A stretch of DNA of 64,000 nucleotides, from assembly GCA_020634375.1 (NCBI GenBank), contig JACKBX010000008.1, positions 248,001 through 312,000 of the forward strand, in the 5' to 3' direction. Numbering within the stretch: the first letter of the stretch is position 1; the number at the start of each line of letters is the position of its first letter. The notes beneath the pieces are model-generated. The model saw only the letters and a list, made by a program, of their open reading frames with translations. It was not told the DNA's origin and did not search any database. The translations under genes and the position numbers were made by a program. This document shows positions 52,433 to 62,111 of this stretch, in pieces. Source of the stretch: Ardenticatenaceae bacterium. GTDB lineage: Bacteria > Chloroflexota > Anaerolineae > Promineifilales > Promineifilaceae.

Positions 52433-53149
52433 ATGAATGTTTATCTGACCATTGCCCTCTCATTATTTGCTGATGGCACAGCACTGTTGCTGCTCATCTT
52501 TCTGGCCCCGGCACTCAGTGAACGATTGCAACATCCGGCAGGTCTCAATGCGCTGTTACTTGTCACTATTTATTTATTGTTCCTAGCAAGTGTGTTCTTG
52601 CTGCGTAAATTAGAGCCGGTTACCCAAGGAGACGTGCTACCTGACTGGCTGGGGTGGTGGCTGGGTCAAAAAGCACGCTGGGTACTAGCTGTGTTGTTTG
52701 GGCTGGGAATGATGACGGCCGTTTCCTACCAACTCGGCTACTTTGACATCTTTATGCAAGCCGGCCCCGCTCAACTAGACGAAGGGACATCTTCCTCCCT
52801 CTTCGTCTTTGGCCCCAGTGCATGGCTCTTTCTCTCCATGTTCTACATCTTCATCCTCGCCTTTCCGATAATACCCAGCATGGCTGCCAACAAAGCCAGC
52901 CATGTGTGGGGCAGCGTCATCGGCCTGGTGGGGAGCAACAGTTTGCTGCTGTTGGCAACCAGCCAATTACATGCATTAGCCAGTCAATTTGGTTTCAATA
53001 ATTGGGGATGGGGGGTGCCGCTGTTGGCTTTATTCTGGGTATTGTTTGCGCCGCCGCGTCTGCTGTATGCGAACAAACAAACAGGATGGCCGGGTGTTAT
53101 CACCTTTGCCATCCTGTTATGTGCTTGTGTGTGGTTTGTTATCGGGTAG
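52433..53149 (+). CDS. Polytopic membrane protein, 238 aa
   Basis: From ATG 52433 with AAAGG upstream. About six membrane segments (YLTIALSLFADGTALLLLIFL; ALLLVTIYLLFLASVFLL; WVLAVLFGLGMMTAVSYQL; AWLFLSMFYIFILAFPII; VWGSVIGLVGSNSLLLLAT; VITFAILLCACVWFVIG). No family recognised. It is divergent from ychF. Confidence 0.75.
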   Translation: MNVYLTIALSLFADGTALLLLIFLAPALSERLQHPAGLNALLLVTIYLLFLASVFLLRKLEPVTQGDVLPDWLGWWLGQKARWVLAVLFGLGMMTAVSYQLGYFDIFMQAGPAQLDEGTSSSLFVFGPSAWLFLSMFYIFILAFPIIPSMAANKASHVWGSVIGLVGSNSLLLLATSQLHALASQFGFNNWGWGVPLLALFWVLFAPPRLLYANKQTGWPGVITFAILLCACVWFVIG

Positions 53150-53166
53150 GTTTAGCCGATTCCGCT

Positions 53167-53850
53167 TTAGTAAGCGCCGTCTCCTTTCAGAACGGCGGGA
53201 ATTGTGCGCAGGACAATTTGCACATCCAACCAGATAGACCAGTTGTGAATGTAGGTCATGTCCAGGTGTACGCGCTCGTTGTAGGTGGTGTTGGAACGGC
53301 CGTTTACTTGCCACAAGCCCGTCAACCCCGGAAAGACCTCTTGCAATGTATCTCCCCACTGCCCATATTTTTGAATTTCATCCGGCGTGATAATGCGCGG
53401 GCCAATCAGGGACATGTCCCGTTTCAAGACGTTGAGCAACTGCGGCAGTTCATCCAGACTGAATTTGCGCAATAAAGTTCCTACACGGGTCACACGCGGG
53501 TCGCATTTGAGCTTGTAATTACGGTCTAATTCCGCTTTCAGGCGTGGGTACTGACTCAAAATCTCTTCGCCGTTGACGTACATGGTGCGGAATTTGTAGG
53601 CGTCAAAGATACGGCCGTTCCGCCCCAACACACGCCGCCGATAAATGACTGGGCCAGGAGAATCCAATTTCACCAAAAGGGCAATAAACAGCATCAAAGG
53701 TGCAGCAAACAATAAACCGGGCACAACCAAACAATAATCTAACAATCCTTTCAACCAGGCATAACAACGGCCGTACTGCTGGCAGTAAGATAGCGGTGTT
53801 ATTTGTACGGGCTGCTGTTGCTGGTTGAGTGGAATGATTTGCTCCACCAT
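53167..53850 (-). CDS. Bacterial sugar transferase (undecaprenyl-phosphate type)
   Basis: 227 residues from ATG 53850, GGAGG upstream. One N-terminal membrane segment (DYCLVVPGLLFAAPLMLFIALLVKL), then the conserved block PGPVIYRRRVLGRNG, KFRTMYVNGEE, RVGTLLRKFSLDELPQLLNV, SLIGPRIITPDE and LTGLWQVNGRS. Transfers a sugar-phosphate to undecaprenyl phosphate to start polysaccharide synthesis at the inner membrane. No other exopolysaccharide genes are close. Confidence 0.9.
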   Translation of the reverse strand: MVEQIIPLNQQQQPVQITPLSYCQQYGRCYAWLKGLLDYCLVVPGLLFAAPLMLFIALLVKLDSPGPVIYRRRVLGRNGRIFDAYKFRTMYVNGEEILSQYPRLKAELDRNYKLKCDPRVTRVGTLLRKFSLDELPQLLNVLKRDMSLIGPRIITPDEIQKYGQWGDTLQEVFPGLTGLWQVNGRSNTTYNERVHLDMTYIHNWSIWLDVQIVLRTIPAVLKGDGAY

Positions 53851-53977
53851 AAATGCGTTTCCTCCAAAGAAAATATAACCAGCATTTAGCTTACCATGCA
53901 GCCCTATTGCAGGCTGCACGACGCCAGACAACCGCTTTGTAAACTTGCTTACGTTTCTACGTTTTGGGAATGGCTCC

Positions 53978-55441
53978 CTATTGATGGCTCCAAAAGGGCA
54001 TATCCCCATTGGCAATGGGGTGAAGCTCGCCGCCGTCTATGGGGACGACGACAACTTGATTACGGCCGTCCATCCGCATTGGCATGACCAGAGCACGGCC
54101 GTCTGGTGCCCATAGCTGGTGACTATGCGTGTACTGATCAAAGTAAGGCAAAAATTGCCCCAAAAACATGAAGGTGGGCTGGAACTGCGTCAACAGGCGG
54201 TCTTCGCCACTGGTTGTATCGACAACACGCAGCAAAAAGGGGTGCGGGTTATCTTGCTGGGCCAATGGGAGGGAAACGGCCGTTTTTGCCAATCCATTCC
54301 CCTTCCCTGCCGCCTGCACGTCATTCGTCATCCCGGCCACGCTAATGTAGGCCAGGTAACGGCCGTCCGGCGACCAAAAGAAGCCCAACACCAAATCCCG
54401 ACTAATTACCTGCACATCTCCCGTCTCCATGTTCAACAGGCGCAGCGGCCCGTAAAAATCTAACGAGTCCGGCTGTCCGCTAATCATCGCCAACTGGTTC
54501 GCTGCCGGATTCCAACTCATGGCAATGAGACCAGCATGACGATAACGTTCCACCTCATCCGATTCACGATCCCAGATGGTTAGCCAACTCAATCCGCCCT
54601 GCTGCTCCTCAGCATATGCCCAGAAACGGCCGTCCCCTGAAACAGCCGGAGCCTGAAAAAGACCTGGGCGAGCAATCTCCTCATCCTCTACCTCGCCAGA
54701 AGCATCCAACAAGGCCAGACGAGAATCTGTCCCAGCGCCACCGGAATGAATGAGAAGCCGCTCGCCACCATCTGTCCAATTCCAGTAAAAGGGACTGCCC
54801 GTCCCCAAAACACGACTTTCTCGTTCGCCGCTAACTGCGGCCAGGTACAATGCCAGTTCCCCCTCTAAATCATTTGCAATAAAGCTCAACTGGCTGCTAT
54901 CAGGAGACCAGTAAAGATAAACGGGGTTTTGTAAACGACTGAAATACCGCTCATCCGGCTCATCAACATCGTCAACATCGTGGATAACGTAAATACCAGA
55001 ACCCTGACGGCTATTCCCAATAGCCGCTACATACTGTCCATCGGGCGACCATGCTGGAAATTGAAAACGTTTGTCCGAGTCGGTGAGTGTGCGCAGATTA
55101 CTGCCATCCGGGGAAATGGTAGCGATTTCGCCCCGGCTATCAATAAACACAATGCGGTCATTTTCTAGCTCTGTCAATGGCAGGAGTGCGGATAAATCAG
55201 GTGTGGGGGTGGAAACGGCCGTTGCCAGCACATCCCCCTCCTCCTCTGCAACCACAGTGGGGGGTACATCACTGCGTACAAACCGTCCCTCTTGCCACTG
55301 CGTCCACATCCAGATTATCGCCTCTACAGCAGACAGCAACAGCGTCAACACCAACAGCAGCGATAGCAGCCCAAAAGCCACCCGCTTACGCCGTGACCAA
55401 CCTTGATTAAAATCCTGTTGTGGTTCAAATTCCGGGTACAT
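53978..55441 (-). CDS. Membrane-anchored TolB/WD40-like propeller protein
   Basis: 487 residues from ATG 55441. N-terminal cytoplasmic tail, one membrane anchor (FGLLSLLLVLTLLLSAVEAI), then six or seven propeller blades with PDGQYVA, SPDSSQL, SPDGRYL-type DxG/SPD signatures (AWSPDGQYVAAIGNSRQGSG, YWSPDSSQLSFIANDLEG, FWSPDGRYLAYISVAG). Resembles the TolB C-terminal propeller. Role unknown; transcribed on the same strand as the sugar transferase. Confidence 0.8.
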   Translation of the reverse strand: MYPEFEPQQDFNQGWSRRKRVAFGLLSLLLVLTLLLSAVEAIIWMWTQWQEGRFVRSDVPPTVVAEEEGDVLATAVSTPTPDLSALLPLTELENDRIVFIDSRGEIATISPDGSNLRTLTDSDKRFQFPAWSPDGQYVAAIGNSRQGSGIYVIHDVDDVDEPDERYFSRLQNPVYLYWSPDSSQLSFIANDLEGELALYLAAVSGERESRVLGTGSPFYWNWTDGGERLLIHSGGAGTDSRLALLDASGEVEDEEIARPGLFQAPAVSGDGRFWAYAEEQQGGLSWLTIWDRESDEVERYRHAGLIAMSWNPAANQLAMISGQPDSLDFYGPLRLLNMETGDVQVISRDLVLGFFWSPDGRYLAYISVAGMTNDVQAAGKGNGLAKTAVSLPLAQQDNPHPFLLRVVDTTSGEDRLLTQFQPTFMFLGQFLPYFDQYTHSHQLWAPDGRALVMPMRMDGRNQVVVVPIDGGELHPIANGDMPFWSHQ

Positions 55442-55547
55442 ACACACACTCCAGCCGCATTTTAACACCCCCACCAAACAGGAAACGCCAGCTCTCCCCG
55501 TTTACTTATTTTCGCCCACCACCTGCCCGCTGTGCTAAAATCCCGCC

Positions 55548-56084
55548 ATGAACAAGCCATCCAATCAACCCAAACCCGCCGAACCAATTAGCGCCATGGC
55601 CGGATTTATCCGCGCTGCCGGTGCCATTCTTGCCCTCTCTTACCCTGTGCTCGCCCTGTCAACAGGCGTCCGCGCCATTTACCAGATAGTTGAAGGCGAC
55701 CCCAGCAACGCCCCCTGGATCACACTCACTGGCGCTCTGCTATATACCATTGCTGCCATTGGCTTCGCCAAACAGCCCCGCCCAGAACCCAAAAGAACAA
55801 AAGCAAAACCCCCCAGCAACTTTATCCTGGCCCGCTGGTGGCGGGCTATTGCTCCAGCCCAAGCGTGGCGCGTTTCCCTCATCGTGCTTGCTCTGGAAAC
55901 ATGCCTGGCCCTGCTGGTTGGCATCCTGAGCTATACACATCCAGGGTTGATCGGCCGCAACGTCTGGCAGTTCTTCGGCAAAGATTACGGCTACTTTCCC
56001 CTCATTCAACCCCTGTTAGGGCTGGCATGGCTGCTGCACCCAGAAACCATACGCCTATACGGATTACGCACCAAACAACCCTAG
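55548..56084 (+). CDS. Membrane protein, 178 aa
   Basis: Four hydrophobic segments (AAGAILALSYPVLALSTGVR; WITLTGALLYTIAAIGFA; RVSLIVLALETCLALLVGIL; YGYFPLIQPLLGLAWLLHPE). Pro/Lys-rich tail. No family recognised. Precedes map by 85 bases. Confidence 0.68.
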   Translation: MNKPSNQPKPAEPISAMAGFIRAAGAILALSYPVLALSTGVRAIYQIVEGDPSNAPWITLTGALLYTIAAIGFAKQPRPEPKRTKAKPPSNFILARWWRAIAPAQAWRVSLIVLALETCLALLVGILSYTHPGLIGRNVWQFFGKDYGYFPLIQPLLGLAWLLHPETIRLYGLRTKQP

Positions 56085-56169
56085 TCAACCAGCAGCCCCG
56101 CGCAATGTCGGGAGCTTTTTTCTATGCTATACTCGCCCCGCTGATAATTTGATACCTTCAAGGAAAAAT

Positions 56170-56946
56170 ATGATGCGAATAAAAAATCCCAAAGCCATCG
56201 CCCGTATGCGCGTAGCCGGCCACATGGTTGCCGACTGCTTTGCTCTTCTGCGCGAAAACATTCAACCGGGCGTCAACATTAAAGTGCTTGACCAAATGGT
56301 AGAAGCATACATCTACAAACGAGGCGCAGAACCACTTTACAAAGGGTATCAGGGCAGTTCTGCCGAACATCCCCCTTTCCCTGGCGTCATTTGCGCCTCA
56401 GTTAACCACGAAATCTGTCACGGCCTGCCCAATAATCGCATCCTCAAAGAAGGCGACATCATCGGCATTGACATTGGCCTGAAATATAAAGGGTTCTGCG
56501 GCGATGCCTGTGTGACCTTCCCTGTGGGCCAGATTTCTCCCCAGGCCCAGCGGTTGTTAGACGTTGCCAAACAATCCCTCTACGTTGGTATTGAAGCCGC
56601 GCAAATGAATGGCTATCTCAATGACGTTGGGCGAGCCATTAACAGCTTTGCCGATCAGAACGACGTTTCCGTTGTACGGGAATGGGGCGGGCATGGCATT
56701 GGTCGGGCGCTGCACGAATCCCCCTCGGTTTCACATGTGCGCCAGCCAGGCAATGGGCCTAAATTGCGTCCCGGCATGACCTTTACCATTGAACCAATGA
56801 TCAACGCCGGTGAGCATGACTGGCTGCTGCTGCCTGATGGCTGGACGGTTATCACGAAGGATGGGCAACTTTCTGCCCAATATGAACATACCATCGTCAT
56901 CACTTCTAATGGGCCAGAAATTCTAACGCCCTGGGATACACTATAG
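56170..56946 (+). CDS. map: Type I methionine aminopeptidase
   Basis: 258 residues from ATG 56170, AAGGA upstream. Removes N-terminal Met from new proteins. Metal ligands visible in DIGLKYKGFCGDACVTF (two Asp), GGHGIGRALHE (His), FTIEPMINAG (Glu) and QYEHTIVIT (Glu). Standard length. No ACGGCCGT occurs in or near this conserved gene. Confidence 0.94.
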   Translation: MMRIKNPKAIARMRVAGHMVADCFALLRENIQPGVNIKVLDQMVEAYIYKRGAEPLYKGYQGSSAEHPPFPGVICASVNHEICHGLPNNRILKEGDIIGIDIGLKYKGFCGDACVTFPVGQISPQAQRLLDVAKQSLYVGIEAAQMNGYLNDVGRAINSFADQNDVSVVREWGGHGIGRALHESPSVSHVRQPGNGPKLRPGMTFTIEPMINAGEHDWLLLPDGWTVITKDGQLSAQYEHTIVITSNGPEILTPWDTL

Positions 56947-57060
56947 TGCCTTGCTGTTGGTAAATTTCGTACATTAACCCCCTCTAAGAATTCTTCCTTG
57001 CCTGCCTTTACTTATGCACAATTACGGTGGGTACGGAAGAAGATTAGGCCTGTCCTCAAT

Positions 57061-57190
57061 CCGGTCTAGACCCGTTGTCAATCCGGTCTAGACCCGTTGT
57101 CAATCCGGTCTAGACCCGTTGTCAATCCGGTCTAGACCCGTTGTCAATCCGGTCTAGACCTGTTGTTAATCCGGTCTAGACCCGTTTGTC
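57061..57190. repeat. 22-bp tandem repeat with internal palindrome, six copies
   Basis: The palindrome GGTCTAGACC starts at 57063, 57085, 57107, 57129, 57151 and 57173, exactly 22 bases apart. Between them lies CGTTGTCAATCC. No spacers, so not CRISPR. It sits between map and msrA. Confidence 0.92.
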
Positions 57191-57257
57191 ATCGTGTTTT
57201 GATTGATGAGAAAAGGCGAGCTTCTCCACCACATTTCACATTGAAAAGGATAATGTT

Positions 57258-57797
57258 ATGAATCAGTTAGAAGTGGCGACGCTGGGGGGCGGTTGTTTTT
57301 GGTGTTTGGAAGCTGTGTATGATCAAATGCGTGGCGTCAGTAATGTGGTCTCCGGTTATGCTGGCGGGCATGTCGTTAAGCCAACGTATAAAGCCGTGTG
57401 TACTGGCACGACGGGTCATGCAGAAGTGGTGCAGGTGACGTTTAATCCAGATGAGGTAAGTCTCAAAGAGATTTTGCAGGTCTTTTTTACTATCCATGAT
57501 CCAACAACGTTAAACCGGCAGGGGAATGATGTGGGGCCGCAGTATCGTTCGGCTGTTTTCTACCATAACGAGGCGCAGAAGCAGGTGGCGGAAGGGGTTA
57601 TCCGGGAATTGGAAGCGGAAGGTATCTGGGATGCTCCCATTGTGACGGAGGTCAGCCCGCTGGATGTTTTTTATGAGGCTGAGGATTATCACCAGGAATA
57701 TTACGAGAATAATCAGTATCAGCCTTATTGTATGTTTGTGGTTGCGCCTAAAGTGAAGAAGTTCCGCGAGAAATTTGTGGCGCATCTAAAGAAGTAA
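57258..57797 (+). CDS. msrA: Peptide-methionine (S)-S-oxide reductase
   Basis: 179 residues, RBS AAGGAT. Catalytic GGCFWCLEAVYDQ with the nucleophile Cys, then GYAGG, GHAEVVQVTF, FFTIHDPTT and EDYHQEYYE. Repairs oxidised Met-S-sulfoxide. Standard length with no extra MsrB domain. Confidence 0.94.
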   Translation: MNQLEVATLGGGCFWCLEAVYDQMRGVSNVVSGYAGGHVVKPTYKAVCTGTTGHAEVVQVTFNPDEVSLKEILQVFFTIHDPTTLNRQGNDVGPQYRSAVFYHNEAQKQVAEGVIRELEAEGIWDAPIVTEVSPLDVFYEAEDYHQEYYENNQYQPYCMFVVAPKVKKFREKFVAHLKK

Positions 57798-57820
57798 GTC
57801 ATTAACTCTAGTTGCCCCTA

Positions 57821-58336
57821 TCATCTATCATCAGATTGATAGGGGTGGTAGGCGTAGATAGCGTGCCGATTGATAGTCAATAAGGGCACTTTGCGGGTGG
57901 GGGCTTTGCGCAGGGTACGCACAGGGTAAATTGAGGCATCGGTCATGGCGAAGAAGTCTTTTGTTTCGTCGAACACGTCATCGCTCCGTGCATCAGCATT
58001 GACGTGAAGGTTGCCGCGAATGGCAAACCATTCGGTGTAGATGACAAACGGCCGTTTCGAGGCCAGCATCATCACATTCTCCAGACGTTCCTCTTCCAGC
58101 AACGCAATGCCTGAAATGAATTTCTTGTTTAGCACCATCATTTCCTGCTTCATCCCCTTCACCTGAGCATCCGGCATGATGGGATACATCGCCACCTCAT
58201 CAAAATGCGCCACATCATAACGCTGGTCATTCAGAAAAATCAGCAGGTCTCCCTTAGGTTGAAAGGCAGCACGTACCAAAAAGCCGGGGATAATCACTTC
58301 CACTTGAAACGTCGGTAGCTTCAACTCGCCAAACAT
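57821..58336 (-). CDS. Hypothetical soluble protein, 171 aa
   Basis: Not recognised. Beta-rich N-terminal half (LPTFQVEVIIPGFLVRAAFQ; LLIFLNDQRYDVAHFDEV), helical middle, no signal peptide or membrane segment. Convergent with msrA. One ACGGCCGT lies near its middle (KRPF). Confidence 0.68.
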   Translation of the reverse strand: MFGELKLPTFQVEVIIPGFLVRAAFQPKGDLLIFLNDQRYDVAHFDEVAMYPIMPDAQVKGMKQEMMVLNKKFISGIALLEEERLENVMMLASKRPFVIYTEWFAIRGNLHVNADARSDDVFDETKDFFAMTDASIYPVRTLRKAPTRKVPLLTINRHAIYAYHPYQSDDR

Positions 58337-58460
58337 CTTTGCTCCTTTGTCTTTTCGCCGCTGAATAGACGTTGCGGCTTAACAAGAAATCAACACGTTT
58401 ACCTGCTACCTATTCTATCTGGAAATAGACGAATGCGCGGGGGAAAATAGTCACCTAAAC

Positions 58461-58495
58461 AAAAAAAAGAGCAGCAGGCGCACCCTGCTGCTCTT
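58461..58495 (-). terminator. Terminator of the repeat-protein gene
   Basis: Minus strand: AAGAGCAGCAGG, short loop, CCTGCTGCTCTT then T8. Perfect 12-bp stem. Confidence 0.9.
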
Positions 58496-58516
58496 AAACG
58501 CACATGGTTTACTTCG

Positions 58517-59689
58517 CTAACTGTTTATCCACATGTCCACCAATTCTTCTGCCGACACCGCTCCCTGCGCCTGCACTACCTTTTCTGCAAACGCCGCTGT
58601 CACGTCGTGAATGCGCATGTCTACTAATGTTTCGGCGGTTACGGCCGTTATGCCAGCAGCTAGAATTGACTGAGCAAACTCAGGGGTGACGCCATGAATC
58701 AGCATATCTACTAACATTTCTGTCGTTAAATCTGGCAGGTTCAAAGCTGACAGTTGCCGTACCACAGCCGCATTAGCCCCGTGAATACGCAAATCTATGA
58801 GAGAAACGGCCGTTACTGGCACGCCCAATGCCACCATCTCCCCCACGAATTCAGGCGTAACGTGGTGAATACGCATATCTACCAACCGTTCCAGGGTCAA
58901 ATCCGGCAAGCCAAACCCCTGTATCTCTTTGATGAACTCCGCCGTCACATGATGAATCCCCAGGTCAACAATCTGCTCGACAGTGGCATCATCATATCCC
59001 AGCTTATAAACTTGCCTGACCAACTCAGGCCGCACCTGATGAATCCCCAAATCCACCACTTCATCAATCGTCATATCCAGGCCCAACTGCCGCAGCTCCT
59101 CTACCAATTCAGGTTGAACATGGTGAATGCCCAACTGCACTACATCATCGGTAGAAAGGTCAGTGAACCCCATCGCCTGAAAACGAGCTACATAATCGGG
59201 TTGAATGTGGTGAACGCCAAACTGCACAATATCATCTGTAGTCAGGTCAGAAAAGCCCAATTTTTGGAAAGCGTGCAAGTAATCGGGCTGAATGTGATGA
59301 ATGGCAAACTGCACAATATCGTCAACAGTCAACTCTGGTAGATCGAGCTTCAGCAAGCGGCGCACATAATCGGCCGTGACGTGATGAATTTGTAGCTGCC
59401 ACAATTCGTCTTGCTGCAAATCTGGAAGCCCAGCATCGGCAATAGCGGCCGCATACTCTGGTGTAATCCGCTGGTAATTGTGGGCAGTTCTCACACGATG
59501 AACACGCGCCACTTTAGCTACAGAGGGAATAGGCGGCAGGGGCGGGATCGGGGGGAGTTTTGCAGGGCGCGGTGGCATGGGAACGGCCGTTCCCCCCACA
59601 CCCAATGCATCCAACAACTTAGCTGCCTCCGCAGCATTAATCTTGCCATTAGCTAACATCTCTAACACATGTCTGCGTTCCTCATTCAT
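58517..59689 (-). CDS. SHOCT-like protein with eleven 29-residue helical repeats
   Basis: 390 residues from ATG 59689, AAGGAGA upstream. N-terminal SHOCT-like segment MNEERRHVLEMLANGKINAA, then a Pro-rich linker at 36-57. From about 73 the protein is made of repeats of about 29 residues with a core such as LGFTDLSTDDVVQLGIHHVQ. IHxV-type marks fall at 101, 130, 159, 188, 216, 245, 274, 302, 331 and 360. Similar repeats occur in some BlaR1/M56 regulators. Probably a scaffold binding proteins. Downstream partner of the DUF2089 regulator. Confidence 0.82.
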   Translation of the reverse strand: MNEERRHVLEMLANGKINAAEAAKLLDALGVGGTAVPMPPRPAKLPPIPPLPPIPSVAKVARVHRVRTAHNYQRITPEYAAAIADAGLPDLQQDELWQLQIHHVTADYVRRLLKLDLPELTVDDIVQFAIHHIQPDYLHAFQKLGFSDLTTDDIVQFGVHHIQPDYVARFQAMGFTDLSTDDVVQLGIHHVQPELVEELRQLGLDMTIDEVVDLGIHQVRPELVRQVYKLGYDDATVEQIVDLGIHHVTAEFIKEIQGFGLPDLTLERLVDMRIHHVTPEFVGEMVALGVPVTAVSLIDLRIHGANAAVVRQLSALNLPDLTTEMLVDMLIHGVTPEFAQSILAAGITAVTAETLVDMRIHDVTAAFAEKVVQAQGAVSAEELVDMWINS

Positions 59690-59852
59690 GATTGTCTCCT
59701 TTTCAATACTACCAACTACGCGCATGTCTATCGCTATCGTGAGTGGAAGAATATTTGAACTTTACGCAAAGGGTAACGACAGCCGGGACGGCCGTTCTCA
59801 CCCTACCTATTCACCTGTCCTCAAAAGGGGTTACAATGCTTGCGGTAAAGAA

Positions 59853-60233
59853 CTACGGGCGCAATTTTTGCAGCAGCAGCGATGCCTCGTCTACGTCAAT
59901 TTCATCTTTTTCCAATCGGAGCAAAATTTCCTGCCGCTGCTGCGCCACATCGTCATCACTATCTTCTGCGGCCTCAAAACCCAACACCTCAATAATCTCA
60001 TTCAGCCGGTTACGAATCGTCCAATAAGACCAGCCAGTTTCCCGTTCCATTTCCTTCACATTCCCCTTGTTCTTCACAAATATCTCCAGGAAATGCAAAC
60101 TCTCTGGGGCGAGGCGCGAAAAAATATTGGGCTGAAATTGCCCCAGCACCACAGTCTCACACCGGGTGCAGCCCATCTGAGTAACGACCATTTCACCCCC
60201 ACATGCGGGGCAATGTTCCAATAACTTACGCAT
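59853..60233 (-). CDS. DUF2089 zinc-ribbon/HTH regulator
   Basis: 126 residues. Zinc ribbon with Cys at 8, 11, 22 and 25 (CPACGG ... GCTRC), then a helix-turn-helix-like helix pair (FVKNKGNVKEMERETGWSYW), and a C-terminal SHOCT-like segment (LLRLEKDEIDVDEASLLLQK). DUF2089 genes commonly sit next to SHOCT-like YvlB-type proteins. It probably controls its own operon from the promoter at 60317. Confidence 0.85.
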   Translation of the reverse strand: MRKLLEHCPACGGEMVVTQMGCTRCETVVLGQFQPNIFSRLAPESLHFLEIFVKNKGNVKEMERETGWSYWTIRNRLNEIIEVLGFEAAEDSDDDVAQQRQEILLRLEKDEIDVDEASLLLQKLRP

Positions 60234-60316
60234 TCGCTAAAATTCTCCTAAATGTGGGACATCCATTCAGCGGCTATAAAATGCCGCACTTCAACCGAAC
60301 GCCCATCACTGCGAAC

Positions 60317-60345
60317 AGTTTACCCAATTATTTTGTACTTGTCAA
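60317..60345 (-). promoter_or_regulatory. Sigma-70-type promoter of the DUF2089 operon
   Basis: Minus strand: -35 TTGACA (60345-60340), 17-base spacer, -10 TAAACT (60322-60317). Leader of about 75 bases. Confidence 0.75.
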
Positions 60346-60423
60346 CAACTTTTTGAAATTATTTGTCTTTTATACCAAATATTTTGCATCTACCTACAAA
60401 CAATTGCGGATTCTGCCCCATTA

Positions 60424-62016
60424 TCAAGCCTCTGCGGTTGACCCGCCCCGCCGATTATCGCCAGCAGACACCAAACGGCCAGCAGGCGTGCGCGACACCG
60501 AGTGCGCTCCACCAAAATAAATGCTGCGATTTTGCCAACGATTCACGGCATATCCCCATCCTTCCAATTCCGCTGCCGCTGCCAGATCAAAACCAGCCTC
60601 TAACTGCAATACCCCGTTCTCTACATGAACACGACGGATATTCACCGCTTCGTCCAGCTTCATGTGATAGTCCAACAAATTATTCAGCACCTGCAAAATG
60701 GCGCTGCGAATACGCTCGCTGCCGCCGCTGCCGAGGACAAGCCGGGTCTGCCCCTTGTGTAGCACAATGGTCGGCGTCATCATCGTGGGGATGCGCTGCC
60801 CCGCCGGGCGGGTGTGGAAGCCTGCTGGGTGCAGGTCGGCTTCGCCGCAAATGTTGTTGGGAATGTAGCCTGTACCCGGCACCACGTACCCGGCAGACTC
60901 GCCCGCTGTCGTCGTCAGACTAACGGCCAACCCATCTGCGTCCACAACGCTGAGATGGCTGGTGTTGCCGGGGCCAATGGGTTCTGGTGTGGTGGGCGAC
61001 GGCCGTCTCCCAAGCAACGCCGCCCGCACTTCCGCCTCATACCCAAACACATAGCCATCCGCCAAAAAACGAGCCATCGCCTCGTCAATGGGCAAGGAAT
61101 CCTGCCACATGTCCCAATCACGCCGCGCCCGGTTTGCCGCCGACATCACCTCAAACAGTAGTTGCAGGTGGCCTGCCGAGCCATGTGCCATCTGCGCCAC
61201 ATCAAACGCGGCCATCAGCTTCAGGGCAAAGGCGGTGAGCACGCCGCCGGTAGAACTGGGCGGCGGCAGCAAAATCTCGTATTCGCGGTATGGCAGGCGA
61301 ATGGGTTCCAACGGCCGTACCCGATACCGCGCCAAATCCTCAGCCGTGAGCAGCCCACCATGCGCTGCCTGGTCATCCAAAATCGCCTGGGCCAGACGGC
61401 CGTTCCGCGCCAAATCCGCCCCCTCTTTCGCCAATGCTTCCAACGTTTCTGCCAGGTGTGGAATGTGCAAGTGTTCGTAAGGTTGGATGATACGGCCGTT
61501 CCGTGCAAAAATCTCGCGCATCCCCGCCGTGTGTGTGTACAGAGGCGTCAGCAAATCACACGTATCTGCTTGGAAAGGGTGAATAGCCACGCCATCCCGC
61601 GCCAACTGAATAGCCGGTTCCAGCAACTGCGCCAACGGCAGCCGCCCAAAGTCCGCCGCCATCTGGCACAGCCCGGCGATGTTCCCCGGCACAGCGACTG
61701 ACGCCCGCCCCAGGTGAAAACGCTGCGTCGTCGCCCCAAAATCAATCATCACTTCTGCAAAATCCATGTGCGCAGGCAGGGCCTCTCGCCCCAACCCAGG
61801 CATATTGCTGAAGAAGTCGTACACGACAGAACGCCCCGTTTGCGGGCTGTAAATGTGGGCAATGCCGCTGCCCCCCAAATGAACCACGCCGGTTTCAGCA
61901 ACGAATGAGGCAAACGCGGCAGCAACGGCGGCGTCTACGGCATTGCCTCCCTGCTGCAAAATAGTGGCTCCGGCAACGGCCGTTTCTGGCCCACCGGCGG
62001 CAATCACTCCAGGCAT
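60424..62016 (-). CDS. Gamma-glutamyltransferase family protein
   Basis: 530 residues from ATG 62016, AGGAGG upstream. N-terminal nucleophile fold: GGNAVDAAVAAAFASFVAET in the large subunit and the autocleavage Thr in PGNTSHLSVVDADGLAVS. Then GGSERIRSAILQVLNNLLDY near the C-terminus, where the family has GG(S/T)xRI. No signal peptide, so cytoplasmic. Hydrolyses or transfers gamma-glutamyl groups, or is an acylase relative. Confidence 0.87.
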   Translation of the reverse strand: MPGVIAAGGPETAVAGATILQQGGNAVDAAVAAAFASFVAETGVVHLGGSGIAHIYSPQTGRSVVYDFFSNMPGLGREALPAHMDFAEVMIDFGATTQRFHLGRASVAVPGNIAGLCQMAADFGRLPLAQLLEPAIQLARDGVAIHPFQADTCDLLTPLYTHTAGMREIFARNGRIIQPYEHLHIPHLAETLEALAKEGADLARNGRLAQAILDDQAAHGGLLTAEDLARYRVRPLEPIRLPYREYEILLPPPSSTGGVLTAFALKLMAAFDVAQMAHGSAGHLQLLFEVMSAANRARRDWDMWQDSLPIDEAMARFLADGYVFGYEAEVRAALLGRRPSPTTPEPIGPGNTSHLSVVDADGLAVSLTTTAGESAGYVVPGTGYIPNNICGEADLHPAGFHTRPAGQRIPTMMTPTIVLHKGQTRLVLGSGGSERIRSAILQVLNNLLDYHMKLDEAVNIRRVHVENGVLQLEAGFDLAAAAELEGWGYAVNRWQNRSIYFGGAHSVSRTPAGRLVSAGDNRRGGSTAEA

Positions 62017-62111
62017 AGATAAAACCTCCTGAAATAAGGATGAAGAATGAGGGATGAAGGGTAATTGTTCACCGCCTCTGGTAAGTGCGGTCAATTTTAG
62101 CACAAAGTGGG

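Noticed and set aside
57061..57190. CRISPR array
   Set aside because: Contiguous 22-bp units without spacers.
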